DNA from: Paenibacillus sp. NEAU-GSW1 | GTDB taxonomy: Bacteria > Bacillota > Bacilli > Paenibacillales > Paenibacillaceae | Reading direction: 5' to 3' | DNA length: 64,000 nucleotides | Assembly (NCBI RefSeq): GCF_009737085.1 | Contig: NZ_WOVL01000025.1 | Coordinates: 18,043-82,042, forward strand | The notes under the pieces: generated by a model | Seen by the model: the letters and a program-made list of their open reading frames with translations, nothing else | The model's database searches: none | Told to the model about the DNA's origin: nothing | In this document: positions 15,983-26,103 of the stretch, one piece after another | Numbering within the stretch: the stretch's first letter is position 1 | Layout: each line of letters opens with the position of its first letter | Made by a program: the position numbers and the translations under genes

Positions 15983-17169
15983 TACGCAATAGCGGCAGGA
16001 GCAAGCTTGCCCGACATCAGCCTCGGAATGAGCGTATCGCGGAGAGCGGCGCAAGCTTCACTTTGCCGCTTGTTATTCTCGACCCGCTCGTACAGAACGC
16101 CTGCCGTTTGTTCGAACAGCGCTGCGGTTTCCGGATCCGGAAGCGCCAGCTTCGTATTTTTCACATCGGTTTGCGTGATAAGCGGCTGCGTCGACCCTCG
16201 GTTTAACGACGGGTAGTCGATATGCTTCAACACCTGATGGACGTACTCGTAACCCTCGCTTTGGATAACCAGCGTATTGTCCGAGGGCCAGCATTCGGTT
16301 TGGCAGCGCTGGACAACGCCATGCGTTCCTACGCGACCAATGACCAGAATCGGCTCATTGTACAGGGCTTGATTGACATACCCCATCACAGAGCTTGCGC
16401 CAACGAGCGGAATGTTATATTCCTCGCTTCTCGTCTCCGATTTGCCGGCTGGACGCTTGCCGCTCGCAATGTCTGCAATGTCGTCGAGACAGCCAATGGA
16501 CCACCCCGACGGAATCGGCCTGCCCAGCTCCTCGCTCCACACCATCTCGCCGCCGCTCGCTTGATAAGGCTCGCCATTGGCGTCCGGGAAGTTAAAATCG
16601 ACAAACCATTGCTTGTAAATTGCTTGCGCCATCCGCTCCAGCACAAAGTTCTTGCGGATATTCAGCTTGATTTTGTCGTCAAATGCAGAGAGAATCGCCG
16701 CTATCTCCAATTGCCGTTCCTTTGGAGGCAATTCCATTTCGAGATCTTTAATGACCGAAGGCGTAATCGCCGGGAACGTTGACGTGCTCGTCTCGGCGAT
16801 CGCAGACAAATAGCTCGTAATCTCTTCTTGCGTCAAATAATAATACAAATATTGCGGCGACACCATTTCCTCATTGGCGGATATCGTTGCAAAACCGCTT
16901 GATGCGATCATATTGGGAACCGGTTGCTTAATAATGCCATAATGCTTCTGATTAGGCCGAACAGTCGAGATGAGAATATCGTTGGCCGATACGACCCTTT
17001 GCGCTCGGCTTGGAATGGCGTCAATACCAACCGTTAGCTTTTTCACTTCCGATATGATGCCAGTCGTGAGACTTGCCGTGTCCAAATACTGAATATAGTC
17101 TAAGCTATGCTTTTTGGGCAGCGTGACCGCATTGAACGCAGCCAGGTCTGACACTTTATATTTTGCCAT
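15979..17169 (-). CDS. hsdS: Type I restriction specificity subunit HsdS (second copy)
   Basis: 396 residues from ATG at 17169 (MAKYKVSDLAAFN), with CGGAGG upstream; a longer frame upstream lacks a ribosome site. Two target-recognition halves, each followed by a conserved helical spacer: ELPPKERQLEIAAILSAFDD with MAQAIYKQWFVDFNFPDANG in the middle, and LRDTLIPRLMSGKLAPA at the end. It shares the spacer regions with the other HsdS at 24832-26103 but differs in the recognition parts, so the two would direct methylation and cleavage to different DNA sites. It lies apart from hsdM-hsdS-hsdR, after the 1455-aa gene. Confidence 0.9.
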   Translation of the reverse strand: MAKYKVSDLAAFNAVTLPKKHSLDYIQYLDTASLTTGIISEVKKLTVGIDAIPSRAQRVVSANDILISTVRPNQKHYGIIKQPVPNMIASSGFATISANEEMVSPQYLYYYLTQEEITSYLSAIAETSTSTFPAITPSVIKDLEMELPPKERQLEIAAILSAFDDKIKLNIRKNFVLERMAQAIYKQWFVDFNFPDANGEPYQASGGEMVWSEELGRPIPSGWSIGCLDDIADIASGKRPAGKSETRSEEYNIPLVGASSVMGYVNQALYNEPILVIGRVGTHGVVQRCQTECWPSDNTLVIQSEGYEYVHQVLKHIDYPSLNRGSTQPLITQTDVKNTKLALPDPETAALFEQTAGVLYERVENNKRQSEACAALRDTLIPRLMSGKLAPAAIAY

Positions 17170-17236
17170 TCGTAGAACGCCTCCGTTGTTTGTTTCCTGC
17201 TCGTGCTCGACGCCCGCGGTGACTACGACTACATGC

Positions 17237-20200
17237 CTATTTGGACCTGACCGTCTCGTCTTCAACAATAAATGGCGCCGTCCCGTCCTCAAGCTTGGTC
17301 AACGTTTCATACAAGAATCGTCCATCTTTAGAGTACCTGAGCTTAGCCAGCTCGGAGAACAAATCCTTGAGCGCAGCCTTGCCTTCGAATCGAAGCTGCA
17401 AGACGTGTGCGATCCAATCCGTCTCACTCGGAATAGAGCTGTCGTTAGCATGCGCAACAATGTTGCCGAACGAACCGAACAATTTGAATTTGCCGCTTTT
17501 GCGCAAGCAATCGATTAACAAATCATGCGTCCATTCCAATCCGCTCTCGATCGGCGGCAATTTCGTTTGATCCAGCACTGAATCCACCGTAACGAAATAT
17601 TGCGACGCGGCAAGCTTGTCGCTCAGTTGAGCTGAAACATACTCCACAAGGCAGTCTTTCTTCTCCTCTGACCAGCCCAGCCTATCGCGGTGAATATACT
17701 CCCCGAATTGCCCGCTGCGGTAGTAGTAAATAACATCGCTGTTCGACAGCGCAATATCGAGCGTCGTTTCTCTTGCCCCGACTTCTTCCGTCACCCAATG
17801 GTACACCAATTCTCTAGGCACTTCCGCTTCCTGTTCCGCAAGGTATTGCTCCACCATCGTTTGCAGGGTTAGTCCCTCAAGCGGATGATCATCCGTGGAA
17901 ATGAGCGGATATCTGGCAAAGCGCAGACGATCGAGGCCAAGCCCTTGAAGCAAATCGTAGAGCAGATAACCGGATGCAATGCCCATGCGATCGCAAGCTT
18001 GCTTCGTCGTCTCATAAACCCGGTTAATATGAACGACCCCCGTATCATCCAGCAATGCGTGCAACTGCTTCGTGATCGGCTCGAAATCGTTCTCCGCATA
18101 AGGGTAAAACTCCCTCAAGCCGACAATGCCCAAATCCGCGCTGACAAAATCGGAATCCGTCGAAATGGAGAACTCCAGCGTGAACTTTTTCCAGCCCCGC
18201 TTCACAATGAATTCATCCCGCAAACTGTCCAGCTTCTGAGGCTCTTGACGCTCGCGAATAAACATTTTGATCTGTTCCCCGTTGCTAAGCTGGAAGGCGT
18301 CATCCTGATGCCAGATATGCGGGAATTTATTGGGAGCCAGCTTGTCGGAGCCCAGTTTGCGAAGCATCGTATACAACGCGTACTCATTCGGCATGCCGCC
18401 CTGTACGAGCTCGTCCTCGAACAATTGGAAGAGCCTGCCTACGGATATCGGGCTTCTTCTTTCCAGCAGCTCGAGCGCTTTGTCCGAAACCGCAGCGATG
18501 AGCGACGGATTCACCTGGACATAGGAATGATGAATATATTCGCCCCTCCCCCAGAGATAAGCGGTATCCATAAATTCATCACGCGCAAATACCGAAGTAA
18601 AGTCCCGTTCCCTTACAAATTCACCGGGCCGTACAAGATTGGCTCTTGCAACCAATTCATTCGCGCGTTTATAAATTTCCACGCCCTCCGGATAGAGGCG
18701 CAGCACCATCTCGACCATTTCGTACTTTTTGGAATTTGCCAGAATATAAAGGCTGTCCGCTGTAAGCTGAAGCTCTTCATGGACAATTCGCAGCGCAAGC
18801 TCATCGGGCATTGCGCCTTCGGTCAATTGCGGAATAATCGCCTCAATTTGTCCGATCGGCACCATTCGGCCTCTCATCCATTCCTGGAAAGACTTGCGCA
18901 GCTTCAAGGCATCCGCCTCGAATGTTTCTTGCTTCTCAATGGTCCACCATCCATACTGCTCCAAATATACAAGCCCTTCATACTCCTCGACGACTTGCTC
19001 CAACAGTCCGTGCGAGAACTTCTCGTCTATGGCCATCGGATAGCAATAGTATTGCTGATGCTGAAGACAAGCCTCCTTGAGCGCCCGTTCGACTACAGCT
19101 ACGTCTGGATGCAGCTTCGTAAGCAATTTGCTAATAATTTGCCGAACCCGTTCTCTCGTTAATTCATAACGCTGGCCCAGCCATTCCAATGTCGCCCTGC
19201 GCCCTTCTTTGCGCTCCGTCCAACGCAAATGCAACATTTGCAAATTACGGTTGCCGGCAATCGCCTCATCTGACAGCTTCTCCAGCCATAACGACTCCAG
19301 ATTTTCGATGGCAAAAGCAATTCTCTCCGAAACAGACATGCTATGCCACTTCTGCTCCTGCTCCCGCCCTGATCGGAACGCTTGTAGACGAATGGCCAAC
19401 TGTGCCGCAAACTTATTGACGACTGTGCGGCCTACACCGTTTATTTGCTGAAGATTTCCAAGCATTGTCGGAAGCTCGCCGAGCTTATAAATATGCTGGC
19501 TCTGCAATTCATAAATCAGCTTTGGCACGGTCGGATAGAGTTCCACCGACAGCGGCATATCCATATCTTCGTTCTGGAGCTCAATCGTCGTGTCTTCCCA
19601 TAAGATCTTGCCGCTTTCCTTGGCGCTTTGATTCAAATAGGAAAGAGGGGCGACTGTGGAATGAGACAGGCCTTCCGCTTCTCCTCCGTTCACAAAAGAA
19701 GCCAGCTGTACAAAAAACTTCTGAACGGCCCCTTGCCCGACTCCGCTGATTCGCGCTGTCAAATCAGACAGATTTACAGGAAGATCACGGATGAGGTCAA
19801 TATTATATTGCCGCTTAATTCCAGTAAGAAGAGCATTGCAGCCTTGAATCGACAGGTCATCGATGCGGGTATCCAGCAATTGAACCGGAACTTCCAGCAG
19901 TCCCTCCTGGAACGAGAGCAAGAGCGGCTGCTCATCCGCATTCTCTGCGTTTTCCTCATCGACACTTGCGATTGCCGATTCTTCCGGCTGTTCCTCCGGC
20001 TTAAACTGTTCCAGCGTTTGCAGCATATCATCCGTACGTCCGCGCAGCAGCCATTTGATCGAAGCGACCGGAATGCCATTCAATTGCCCGGTCGAACGAA
20101 TGCCGAAGCGCGCCAGCAGTCTGGACACGTCAAGGCGTAGCACATCCTCCAGAACGATGTCCGGCTTCAACCCGTTAATATACGCTTCATCCGATTCGCG

Positions 20201-21604
20201 TTCCAGCTTAATAAAACGGCTAAGCTCTCCCCGGAACTCCACGCCGAGAAACCATAGCTGGACGAGTACATCATGCAAATGCTTGGGCTGCTGACGGTAT
20301 AGCTCCTTGAGCTGCTCCTCGGTCCATTCTTCCAGAGTAACAATGCCCAGCTGCTGCGATATTTCACTTAAGCGGCTCGGCTCGTAGCTGTCGAGACGAT
20401 GGAGCCGAATCGCTTGCGGAATAATGACGCCATTATCTCCGCGATCCCCGGCAGCATCAACAGCATCTTGCTCGGGCTGCTCGAAGGGCTCGGATAATTC
20501 GCTCTGCTCGATCGCCGGCGCAGCTTCTCGTTCAGCGATGGCTTGCACAGCTTCTGCAGATGGAGCGCTGGCCGCTTCTTCGCTCTCGGCAGCTGCAAGC
20601 GTGTTCTCCTCTTCCGCTGTCTCTGCCGTCTCCTGAATGAACCAGCGTTTGGCCGAAGGGTCTTTGCCCATGAGGAACCAAGCCGGTTTGCGCTTGGTCG
20701 ACTGGCTGCCGTTGCGGGCGAAGCGGAAATTAAAGCCTTTTGGCTTTAGCGCGAACAGCGTATCCTTTAGCTCCCAGCCGCCGATAATCCATAGCGCGCC
20801 GCCGTTTTCCCGCTTGTCCACAACATCCAGCGACAAATCGATCATATATTGTCCGATCTCGATTTCGCTGTTCTGTTGGGCTTTGTCCGAATCGGTCTTT
20901 GTGTCCGGCAGCTCTTCTGCATCGGCTTTGGCTTTGGCTTCGATTTCAGCCTCAGCTTCCGCCGATTTAATCGCAGCTGGCACTGGCTCCGCTGCAACCG
21001 CAGCGTTGCCTGACGCAGCTGTGTTGCGCGCCCATTCGTCAACGCCGCTTGCGAACTTGTTCAACATTTCTTGCATTTCACGAAACTTATCGTCAATTGA
21101 GATCAGCAGCTTTCCAGATACTTGATCCTCGATCAGCTTTTTGATCGTCTCGCTTATATCCGTCGCTGCGGTATTTCCGGCTGCAGCTTCCGGCAAAGGC
21201 ATGACATAGTCCGGCGCCTCAACTTCAATCGGACCGTACAATTCGGTATACCATGCGCTCAGTTGATAGAGCTGCCGATGCGCAGTGAGCGCAATATCGA
21301 TTGGCGTATCCTTCGCTTCATGTACGGCGATATTGCCGTGGATGCGCAGCCATTCGAATGAAGCGCGGATTTCCGGCGTAATCAGCTGGTTTTTTTCCAA
21401 TTTATCGATTCGTTCTATTTGTTTAATCGGATAGACAGGCTCTACCTTTTCTCTCTTTGCTACGTCAATCGCCAATTGCTCCGCGAACAATCGTCCCTGA
21501 ATGAGCATCATTCTTGGATTGGACCAGATGAGTTCCTCAGCTTTTTCCGCAAGCTTGGCCAGTTCCGTATGAAAGGTGTTTAATAAAAGAAATGAGGAAG
21601 ACAA
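17237..21604 (-). CDS. 1455-aa DUF4145-like/HhH/sigma4-HTH protein in a type I R-M operon
   Basis: 1455 residues from TTG at 21604, with AGGAGG 8 bases upstream. Residues 1-125 resemble DUF4145 of HsdR-type proteins (RLFAEQLAIDVAK, FEWLRIHGNIAVHEAKDTP). Around 140-245 and 330-400 are low-complexity, Ala/Glu-rich linkers; between them (~250-325) is GGALWIIGGWELKDTLFALK. Helix-hairpin-helix-like ISGVGQGAVQKF (~625) and INGVGRTVVNKF (~725) follow. At ~795-830 a near-textbook sigma region 4 helix-turn-helix appears (RATLEWLGQRYELTRERVRQ). The remaining ~600 residues are unrecognised. It looks like a large DNA-binding regulator or effector tied to the R-M system. Function unknown; the gene is not broken. 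Confidence 0.8.
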   Translation of the reverse strand: MSSSFLLLNTFHTELAKLAEKAEELIWSNPRMMLIQGRLFAEQLAIDVAKREKVEPVYPIKQIERIDKLEKNQLITPEIRASFEWLRIHGNIAVHEAKDTPIDIALTAHRQLYQLSAWYTELYGPIEVEAPDYVMPLPEAAAGNTAATDISETIKKLIEDQVSGKLLISIDDKFREMQEMLNKFASGVDEWARNTAASGNAAVAAEPVPAAIKSAEAEAEIEAKAKADAEELPDTKTDSDKAQQNSEIEIGQYMIDLSLDVVDKRENGGALWIIGGWELKDTLFALKPKGFNFRFARNGSQSTKRKPAWFLMGKDPSAKRWFIQETAETAEEENTLAAAESEEAASAPSAEAVQAIAEREAAPAIEQSELSEPFEQPEQDAVDAAGDRGDNGVIIPQAIRLHRLDSYEPSRLSEISQQLGIVTLEEWTEEQLKELYRQQPKHLHDVLVQLWFLGVEFRGELSRFIKLERESDEAYINGLKPDIVLEDVLRLDVSRLLARFGIRSTGQLNGIPVASIKWLLRGRTDDMLQTLEQFKPEEQPEESAIASVDEENAENADEQPLLLSFQEGLLEVPVQLLDTRIDDLSIQGCNALLTGIKRQYNIDLIRDLPVNLSDLTARISGVGQGAVQKFFVQLASFVNGGEAEGLSHSTVAPLSYLNQSAKESGKILWEDTTIELQNEDMDMPLSVELYPTVPKLIYELQSQHIYKLGELPTMLGNLQQINGVGRTVVNKFAAQLAIRLQAFRSGREQEQKWHSMSVSERIAFAIENLESLWLEKLSDEAIAGNRNLQMLHLRWTERKEGRRATLEWLGQRYELTRERVRQIISKLLTKLHPDVAVVERALKEACLQHQQYYCYPMAIDEKFSHGLLEQVVEEYEGLVYLEQYGWWTIEKQETFEADALKLRKSFQEWMRGRMVPIGQIEAIIPQLTEGAMPDELALRIVHEELQLTADSLYILANSKKYEMVEMVLRLYPEGVEIYKRANELVARANLVRPGEFVRERDFTSVFARDEFMDTAYLWGRGEYIHHSYVQVNPSLIAAVSDKALELLERRSPISVGRLFQLFEDELVQGGMPNEYALYTMLRKLGSDKLAPNKFPHIWHQDDAFQLSNGEQIKMFIRERQEPQKLDSLRDEFIVKRGWKKFTLEFSISTDSDFVSADLGIVGLREFYPYAENDFEPITKQLHALLDDTGVVHINRVYETTKQACDRMGIASGYLLYDLLQGLGLDRLRFARYPLISTDDHPLEGLTLQTMVEQYLAEQEAEVPRELVYHWVTEEVGARETTLDIALSNSDVIYYYRSGQFGEYIHRDRLGWSEEKKDCLVEYVSAQLSDKLAASQYFVTVDSVLDQTKLPPIESGLEWTHDLLIDCLRKSGKFKLFGSFGNIVAHANDSSIPSETDWIAHVLQLRFEGKAALKDLFSELAKLRYSKDGRFLYETLTKLEDGTAPFIVEDETVRSK

Positions 21605-21680
21605 TGCGCTAACCTCCTAAATTCGACTACATGCCGCTTCTCCAGATCCTCTCAGGACTTTATGCAGCCATTTACATAAC

Positions 21681-21717
21681 CAAAAGCATTGCGAGCTCAC
21701 GAATGAGTTCGCAATGC
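21681..21717 (-). terminator. Terminator or attenuator after hsdR
   Basis: A 14-bp stem (GCATTGCGA... / ...TCGCAATGC, one mismatch) with a 4-base loop, followed on the minus strand by TTTTGG. It lies between hsdR and the 1455-aa gene, so the latter may be partly uncoupled from the hsd operon. Confidence 0.7.
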
Positions 21718-21734
21718 CAGCAGACTTCTCTTTT

Positions 21735-24700
21735 TTAGATGGTATAAGGACGGTTATTCTCGGCAGCTACGGAGTAGTTCGAAACGTTTCGCTTGGAATC
21801 GTAAGCATTATATTTCATTTGCAGCTCTGCCTGCTTGATGACAAGCTCGGTCGCCTCCGGAATTTCATCAGGCGGATATTTGAATTGCTTGAGCAGCCTT
21901 TTGATCAGCGAGCGCATATTCGCTTTCGCGTCATTGCGTTTATGCCAATCAGGCGTTTGGTTGTCTGCAATGAGCTGAAGCAGCTTCTTCGCCATCTCCC
22001 GCAAAACATCCGATTGATAATGCGCCTTCACCAGCTCCGGCTTCGCCAATGCGTCATAGAATGCCTGCTCCTCCGGCGACAGCTGAAGGTCGATCCCTTC
22101 ATTGATCGCCGATTCGATTTCCTTGGCGAAATCGATCATCTGCGTAATGAGCACATCAATATCTTCAGCCTGATTGTACCGCTCTACGATATGCTTCAGC
22201 TTCTCGGAGAAAAATCCGGCGCGGACGATATTCGTCTGCTCGAACCATTTGATTTTATCGTCAATCAGCTTCTTAAGAATCGTTGCGGCTACATTTCTCC
22301 GTTTCATCGCCATAATGCGCTCTAAATTTTCGACGGACAGCAAGCTCTTCTCTTTCTTTGCCGTAATGGATACGACCTCGTCGCCGTCCTTAATGATCGC
22401 TTGCTCGATCATTGCCGTAATTTTTTTCTTGAACGCCTCTACATCCGGCATGCCGTCGCGTTCGACCTTGACGATAAAGGATTTGACCGCGATAAAAAAG
22501 CTGACCTGCACGCGCACCGTAAAATCCAGCGCAGTCGCACAAATGTTATACGCGCTCTGCATTCTCGCGACATGCTTCATGAATACTTCCTTAGCCCGTT
22601 CTTTCAGCACATGCTCCACGCCGTCCTGGATCAATTCAAACCGTTCCTTCGGCGTTGCATTCATATATTTTGAGAATTCGAAGCCATGGAACATATCTTC
22701 CAGAATCTCGACTTCTGTCATGAGAATTTCCTTGGCCTTCTCAATCTCCGGGATGCTGTTCTTATCGCGATTGGTGTACGTATTGAGCGCTTCCTTCAAA
22801 TACTTGCTGAGCCCGATATAATCGACAATCAAACCGGCCTGCTTGTTTTTGTACACCCGGTTGACCCGGGCAATCGCTTGCATCAGATTATGCTCTTTCA
22901 TTATTTTATCGATGTACATCGTATCGAGGCATGGCACGTCAAATCCGGTCAGCCACATATCGACGACAATGACAATCTTGAGATTGCTTTTCTCGTCTTT
23001 GAACTGGTTCGCAAGCGTCTGCCGGTGCTGCTTGTTGCCGACAAGATCCCGCATCTCCTGCTCGTCTTTGTTGCTGTCCGTCATAACCAGCCCCACTTTA
23101 TCGGCAAGCTCGGGCGATTTTTGCTTGATGAGCTGGTACATCTTATAAGCGATTTTGCGGGAATAAGCCACAATCATCGCTTTTCCCTTCAACATATCTT
23201 TGCGAATCTCATAGTGAGCGAGAATATCGTCGACAACGAGATTAAGCCGATCATCATCGCCGATCACTGCCTCCATCGTCACGAGATCCTTTTTCAGCTT
23301 CTCGATTTTCTCCGGAGTAAGCCCCTGAGCTTCAATGTTTGCGACTTCGTGATCGATTTGATCGAGAATGCCCTCATCCAAATGCACCTTGGCGAGACGG
23401 TTCTCGTAATGCAAATCGACCGTCGCCCCGTCCAGCTTCGCCTGCGTCATATCGTAGACGTCGATCAGCTCGCCAAAAACGCCAATCGTCGATTTGTCAT
23501 GGGAATCGATCGGCGTCCCTGTAAAGCCGATAAACGTCGCATTCGGTAGCGCGTCCCGGAGATATTTGGCGTAGCCGTAGACGAGCTCGGCTTCGAGCGT
23601 CTTCTTGTCGATGCGAATATCAGGGTCGATTCCGTATTGGGAACGATGCGCTTCATCGGCAATGACGATAATGTCGGGACGGTTCGAGAGCAGCCCCGTC
23701 TCCTCCGTAAACTTCTGAATCGTCGTGAAAAAAATACCGCCAATCGAACGATGCTCCAGCAGCTCGATCAGATTTTCACGGGACTCGGCGCGAACAGGCG
23801 CCTGGCGGAGAAAATCGGCCGCGCTGCTGAAGGTGCCGTGGATTTGCTCGTCAAGATCGTTGCGATCCGTTACGACGACAATCGTCGGGTTATTCAGGCG
23901 CGAGATTAAACCCGCAGACAGAAACACCATCGAGAACGACTTGCCGGAGCCTTGCGTATGCCAGACGACACCGCCGCGCTTGTCGCCGTCAACGGCGCGT
24001 ACGACGCTGTCGATCGCCTTGTTCATCCCGAAATATTGATGATAGCCGGAAATGATTTTGGCCTTGCCGCCGGCAAAAAAGCTAAAATTGCGAATAATAT
24101 CGAGCAATTGCCCTCTGTTGAGCAGCCCCTTCATCAGAGTGCCGATCTGGGCGATATGCGGTTCATCGACGATAGGCGAATAGCGATCTGCCTGCTTCCA
24201 CTGCATATAGCGGTCATAATCAGCTGTTATCGATCCGAAACGGGCATTGACCCCATCGCTAATAATGCTGAAGGCGTTGTATTGGAACAGCGGCTTGATC
24301 ATGTCCTGATACGTCTTGATTTGCAAATAGCCGTCATGGATCGTCGCATCCTCGCGCACCGCCGATTTCAGCTCGATCACGACGATCGGCAAGCCGTTTA
24401 CGAACACGACAACGTCCGGACGCTTCTCCGCTTTATGGATGACGGTATACTGATTGACAGCCTTAAAGCTGTTTTTGTTCGGATGGTCAAAGTCGATCAC
24501 CCGGACGATCCGGGAAGGAACATCCTCCCCGTATACCTCGATACGCACGCCCTCGATCAGATAGCGGTGAAACTGCTGATTAGCGCCAACCAGACTGGCA
24601 TCGTCGATATAAAGCAGCTTGCGCAGCGCAGCTTCGATCACTTCCTCGGACAAGGATGGGTTGAGGCTGTACAGCGCATCGCGCAAGTCCTCTTCCAGCA

Positions 24701-24818
24701 CAACCGTATGCGGGTCACGGGCAAGCTCGTAACCGTTCTGGACTTTATAGTTAAGCTCGTCTTGAAGCAGCTCCAGGACGACAGCTTCCAAGCTATCTTC
24801 GTTAAACAAAGGCTTCAC
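21735..24818 (-). CDS. hsdR: Type I restriction endonuclease subunit HsdR
   Basis: 1027 residues, GTG start, full length. N-terminal PD-(D/E)xK nuclease: Asp135, then Glu149 and Lys151 in PIVVIELKSAV. Superfamily 2 translocase motifs follow: Walker A TQGSGKSFSM (~288), VVTDRNDLDEQI, DEAHRSQYG (~386), FIGFTGTPI, and TGFDVPCLDTMYID with QAIARVNR (motif VI). The C-terminal helical region binds the methylase core. It translocates and cuts unmodified DNA in complex with HsdM and HsdS. It is encoded 13 bases after hsdS1. Confidence 0.95.
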   Translation of the reverse strand: MKPLFNEDSLEAVVLELLQDELNYKVQNGYELARDPHTVVLEEDLRDALYSLNPSLSEEVIEAALRKLLYIDDASLVGANQQFHRYLIEGVRIEVYGEDVPSRIVRVIDFDHPNKNSFKAVNQYTVIHKAEKRPDVVVFVNGLPIVVIELKSAVREDATIHDGYLQIKTYQDMIKPLFQYNAFSIISDGVNARFGSITADYDRYMQWKQADRYSPIVDEPHIAQIGTLMKGLLNRGQLLDIIRNFSFFAGGKAKIISGYHQYFGMNKAIDSVVRAVDGDKRGGVVWHTQGSGKSFSMVFLSAGLISRLNNPTIVVVTDRNDLDEQIHGTFSSAADFLRQAPVRAESRENLIELLEHRSIGGIFFTTIQKFTEETGLLSNRPDIIVIADEAHRSQYGIDPDIRIDKKTLEAELVYGYAKYLRDALPNATFIGFTGTPIDSHDKSTIGVFGELIDVYDMTQAKLDGATVDLHYENRLAKVHLDEGILDQIDHEVANIEAQGLTPEKIEKLKKDLVTMEAVIGDDDRLNLVVDDILAHYEIRKDMLKGKAMIVAYSRKIAYKMYQLIKQKSPELADKVGLVMTDSNKDEQEMRDLVGNKQHRQTLANQFKDEKSNLKIVIVVDMWLTGFDVPCLDTMYIDKIMKEHNLMQAIARVNRVYKNKQAGLIVDYIGLSKYLKEALNTYTNRDKNSIPEIEKAKEILMTEVEILEDMFHGFEFSKYMNATPKERFELIQDGVEHVLKERAKEVFMKHVARMQSAYNICATALDFTVRVQVSFFIAVKSFIVKVERDGMPDVEAFKKKITAMIEQAIIKDGDEVVSITAKKEKSLLSVENLERIMAMKRRNVAATILKKLIDDKIKWFEQTNIVRAGFFSEKLKHIVERYNQAEDIDVLITQMIDFAKEIESAINEGIDLQLSPEEQAFYDALAKPELVKAHYQSDVLREMAKKLLQLIADNQTPDWHKRNDAKANMRSLIKRLLKQFKYPPDEIPEATELVIKQAELQMKYNAYDSKRNVSNYSVAAENNRPYTI

Positions 24819-24831
24819 CGCCTATCTGTTG

Positions 24832-26103
24832 TTAGAGTTCGATCTCCGACACGTCGATCTCCCCGGACATGAGTTTGGGGAGGAGGGTGTCTCGGAGGGA
24901 GGATAGGTTACTGTTTTCTTTTTGAGCGCGAATCATCTTTTCTGAAAAAGAATGATAGATCTCCGAAAAACTTTTAATTAATTTTGCGTCTGGAATTAAT
25001 ACTTTCATTTGTTTAATCACTTCGCGACCTAATTCTGTTTGTCCGGTACTTCCAGTCCCAGCATTTTCAAATGTTGATTGCATATTTTTCAACATACAAC
25101 CTAAAAAACCGATACCATTCTCTAAATTCGGACGGATAATTGTTACATGAGAATCAACTGTAAAATTCACCAAATGCTCGTACACTTGTGCTACTCTGCC
25201 TAAAGTTCCCGTGCCAGTAGAGTTAACTAGAATATCACCAAACTGAACTATTTTTTCTAAACTAACCTTACTTTCATGTGGTCTTGCAAGCGATAAAGTA
25301 AGTGCTCCAGCTCTTATACACTTCTGATTTATTACCCATCTGTCCGAATCAACTGCGTATTTAGGAGCAATACCTCTTGATACAAAACTAGTTACATTTT
25401 CAATAGTTTCTATTTTCCAACCAGGCGGTATCTCTTTATCTATTTCCTCGCACCATACCATCTCGCCACCACTAGATTTATAAGGCTCACCGTTTTCATT
25501 CGGGAACTCAAAATCAACGAACCATTGCTTAAATATGGCCTGAGCCATTTGTTCGAGGACTTTGTTCACGCGGATATTGAGATCGATTTTGTCATCAAGG
25601 GTTGACAATAATGAAGTTATTTTTTTTTGTATCTCCATTTGCGGAAGCGATATCTCAAAATTCTCTATCATCGCTTTTGTTAGGGCATTTCTTGTCCCTC
25701 CATGCGAAGCCAACGATAAGAGACTTTTTTTTGCTAAAGGATTCAATAATGCATACATAACAAATTTTGAATCTGCAAGATCAGGATCTGTTCTAATGAT
25801 TGCTACGTGCTGATTCACTCGTGCAGGAACAACATTTTTATCAGGCATGCAACATCGTGCTACTGAATCACCAGTTATGTTAAGTAGAACATCATTCACT
25901 TCAACAGTAACATTTCTTAAATCATGAGCTTGATTCTCATCAATAAATGCTAAGCCATTATGACTAAATTGAAAATCCAGTACATTTTGACTCCTTAAAA
26001 ACGGAATACCCGTACTATAATAAGCTTCTTTTCCTCCTTTAGGTGTCGCACCACTTCCGATTTTAGTCGTTACTTCGCTTAATTTTTTTAATTCAAAACT
26101 CAT
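24832..26103 (-). CDS. hsdS: Type I restriction specificity subunit HsdS (first copy)
   Basis: 423 residues from ATG at 26103, overlapping the hsdM end by 11 nt. Two recognition domains separated by the conserved spacer (LEQMAQAIFKQWFVDFEFPN at the middle, and LRDTLLPKLMSGEIDVSEIE at the end). The recognition-domain DNA is clearly AT-rich, while the central spacer (about 25440-25620) and the neighbours hsdM and hsdR are richer in GC. This mosaic points to replacement of the recognition domains by transfer. It sets target specificity of the HsdM2S complex. Confidence 0.93.
   Translation of the reverse strand: MSFELKKLSEVTTKIGSGATPKGGKEAYYSTGIPFLRSQNVLDFQFSHNGLAFIDENQAHDLRNVTVEVNDVLLNITGDSVARCCMPDKNVVPARVNQHVAIIRTDPDLADSKFVMYALLNPLAKKSLLSLASHGGTRNALTKAMIENFEISLPQMEIQKKITSLLSTLDDKIDLNIRVNKVLEQMAQAIFKQWFVDFEFPNENGEPYKSSGGEMVWCEEIDKEIPPGWKIETIENVTSFVSRGIAPKYAVDSDRWVINQKCIRAGALTLSLARPHESKVSLEKIVQFGDILVNSTGTGTLGRVAQVYEHLVNFTVDSHVTIIRPNLENGIGFLGCMLKNMQSTFENAGTGSTGQTELGREVIKQMKVLIPDAKLIKSFSEIYHSFSEKMIRAQKENSNLSSLRDTLLPKLMSGEIDVSEIEL

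Noticed and set aside
17885..19162. 425-codon plus-strand frame opposite the 1455-aa gene
   Set aside because: Antisense shadow; no ribosome site, no recognisable domain, whereas the minus frame has clear domains.
22686..24872. Long plus-strand frames opposite hsdR
   Set aside because: Antisense shadows of a full-length HsdR with all motifs.
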